A stretch of 64,000 nucleotides of DNA from Paragordius varius (lineage: Eukaryota; Nematomorpha): NCBI GenBank assembly GCA_964247055.1, contig OZ176052.1, positions 5,146,001 through 5,210,000 of the forward strand. The letters are read 5' to 3'. A program made the translations under genes and the position numbers. Shown in pieces: positions 63,467 to 64,000 of the stretch. The notes under the pieces were generated by a model, which saw only the letters and a program-made list of their open reading frames with translations, ran no database searches and was not told where the DNA came from. How positions within the stretch are numbered: the first letter of the stretch is position 1; each line of letters opens with the position of its first letter.

Positions 63467-64000
63467 TACAAAGATGCTTAAAAACTTTAGTATATTTTAG
63501 GCGTTATCAAAACAATCAACTAATGTAATATTAAGGCTGAGTCAAAGAATTATTAGATATTTAAACCAATTAAATCAAATATTATGGTTTGAGATCCATG
63601 CATAATTTTTTGATGAGCAGCATATTCGACTGTTGAAAAATGCCTTAGATATAAAAATTTTCAAAAAAAATACATAAACTGTCGCTAATTACAAACAACC
63701 GTACAGCGATATTCTATGGAACATTCAAAAATTGTTTTTAGCTAAAACTAACAGTTACCACACCCTATGATAACAGCTTCAGATTAAATTATACATTATA
63801 ATGAAGCTTTGATTAGCTGCTCCATGTAGATGTACACAATGAAATAAATATGAGTATTTTTATCTTTTAGGTTATTATTGTTATATATCGGATTTGTGGA
63901 TTTTATATAAGAAATGGCATTTTGTTCCAGTCGCAATAGATTTTTTAATTTTATTACATATATTTTAAAAAATACAATGGATAGAAACAAAAAATAAATG
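63467..64000. other. Gene-free window end
   Basis: No signal-peptide exon for TIKI or other gene could be recognised. A 64-codon frame on the minus strand (63990-63796) has no family features. Confidence 0.4.

Noticed and set aside
63796-63990. Minus-strand 64-codon frame as the TIKI signal-peptide exon
   Set aside because: It starts with a non-ATG codon and lacks a convincing signal peptide or a donor in the right phase.
1-64000. CRISPR arrays, operons or bacterial features
   Set aside because: The window is eukaryotic; the only tandem array is an irregular AT-rich minisatellite without spacer structure.

Overview
This is an AT-rich nuclear window from a metazoan. The evidence is animal-type gene content (TAF1, TOPORS, FANCM, RACK1, a mitochondrial MCCC1-type carboxylase and a TIKI-type Wnt-processing protease), a eukaryotic selenocysteine tRNA, and spliceosomal introns. 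Many introns are extraordinarily short, 20-31 nt (20, 23, 23, 23, 25, 25, 26, 26, 29, 31), each needed to restore reading frame and protein homology. Highly shortened introns are described for dicyemid mesozoans, so a dicyemid or a similarly reduced lophotrochozoan parasite is my best guess. The species itself cannot be read from the sequence.

Layout. 0.2-3.1 kb: the last six exons of TAF1 (second bromodomain and acidic tail), + strand. 3.4-12.5 kb: an AT-rich tandem array used as a nest by two almost full-length LINEs, one with a zinc finger downstream of the RT (3.5-7.0 kb) and one RTE/BovB-like (9.0-12.3 kb), and by one MITE. 12.7-13.8 kb: a DNA transposon relic flanked by TTA. 14.3-17.6 kb: TOPORS, - strand. 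18.8-19.4 kb: an internally repeated block. 20.5-32.0 kb: FANCM, about 16 exons, + strand, its introns loaded with a SINE, a hAT MITE and a Penelope-like element. 32.9-40.3 kb: a tRNA-Sec gene in a repeat-rich interval. 40.4-41.7 kb: RACK1, 7 exons, + strand. 42.2-44.5 kb: a hAT transposon with an 8-bp duplication. 46.4-53.6 kb: MCCC1, 15 exons, - strand. 54.0-58.2 kb: TTAA-type elements, one carrying a second hAT copy. 59.4-62.6 kb: TIKI/TRABD2-like protease, - strand, 5' exon not found. 62.9-63.5 kb: a third full copy of a TTAA element.

The genes are unrelated housekeeping and developmental genes with no operon logic. Exon models were built by hand from GT-AG sites, phase and remembered family sequences. 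Each assembled coding length is a multiple of three, which is a strong internal check, but no alignment or transcript data were available.
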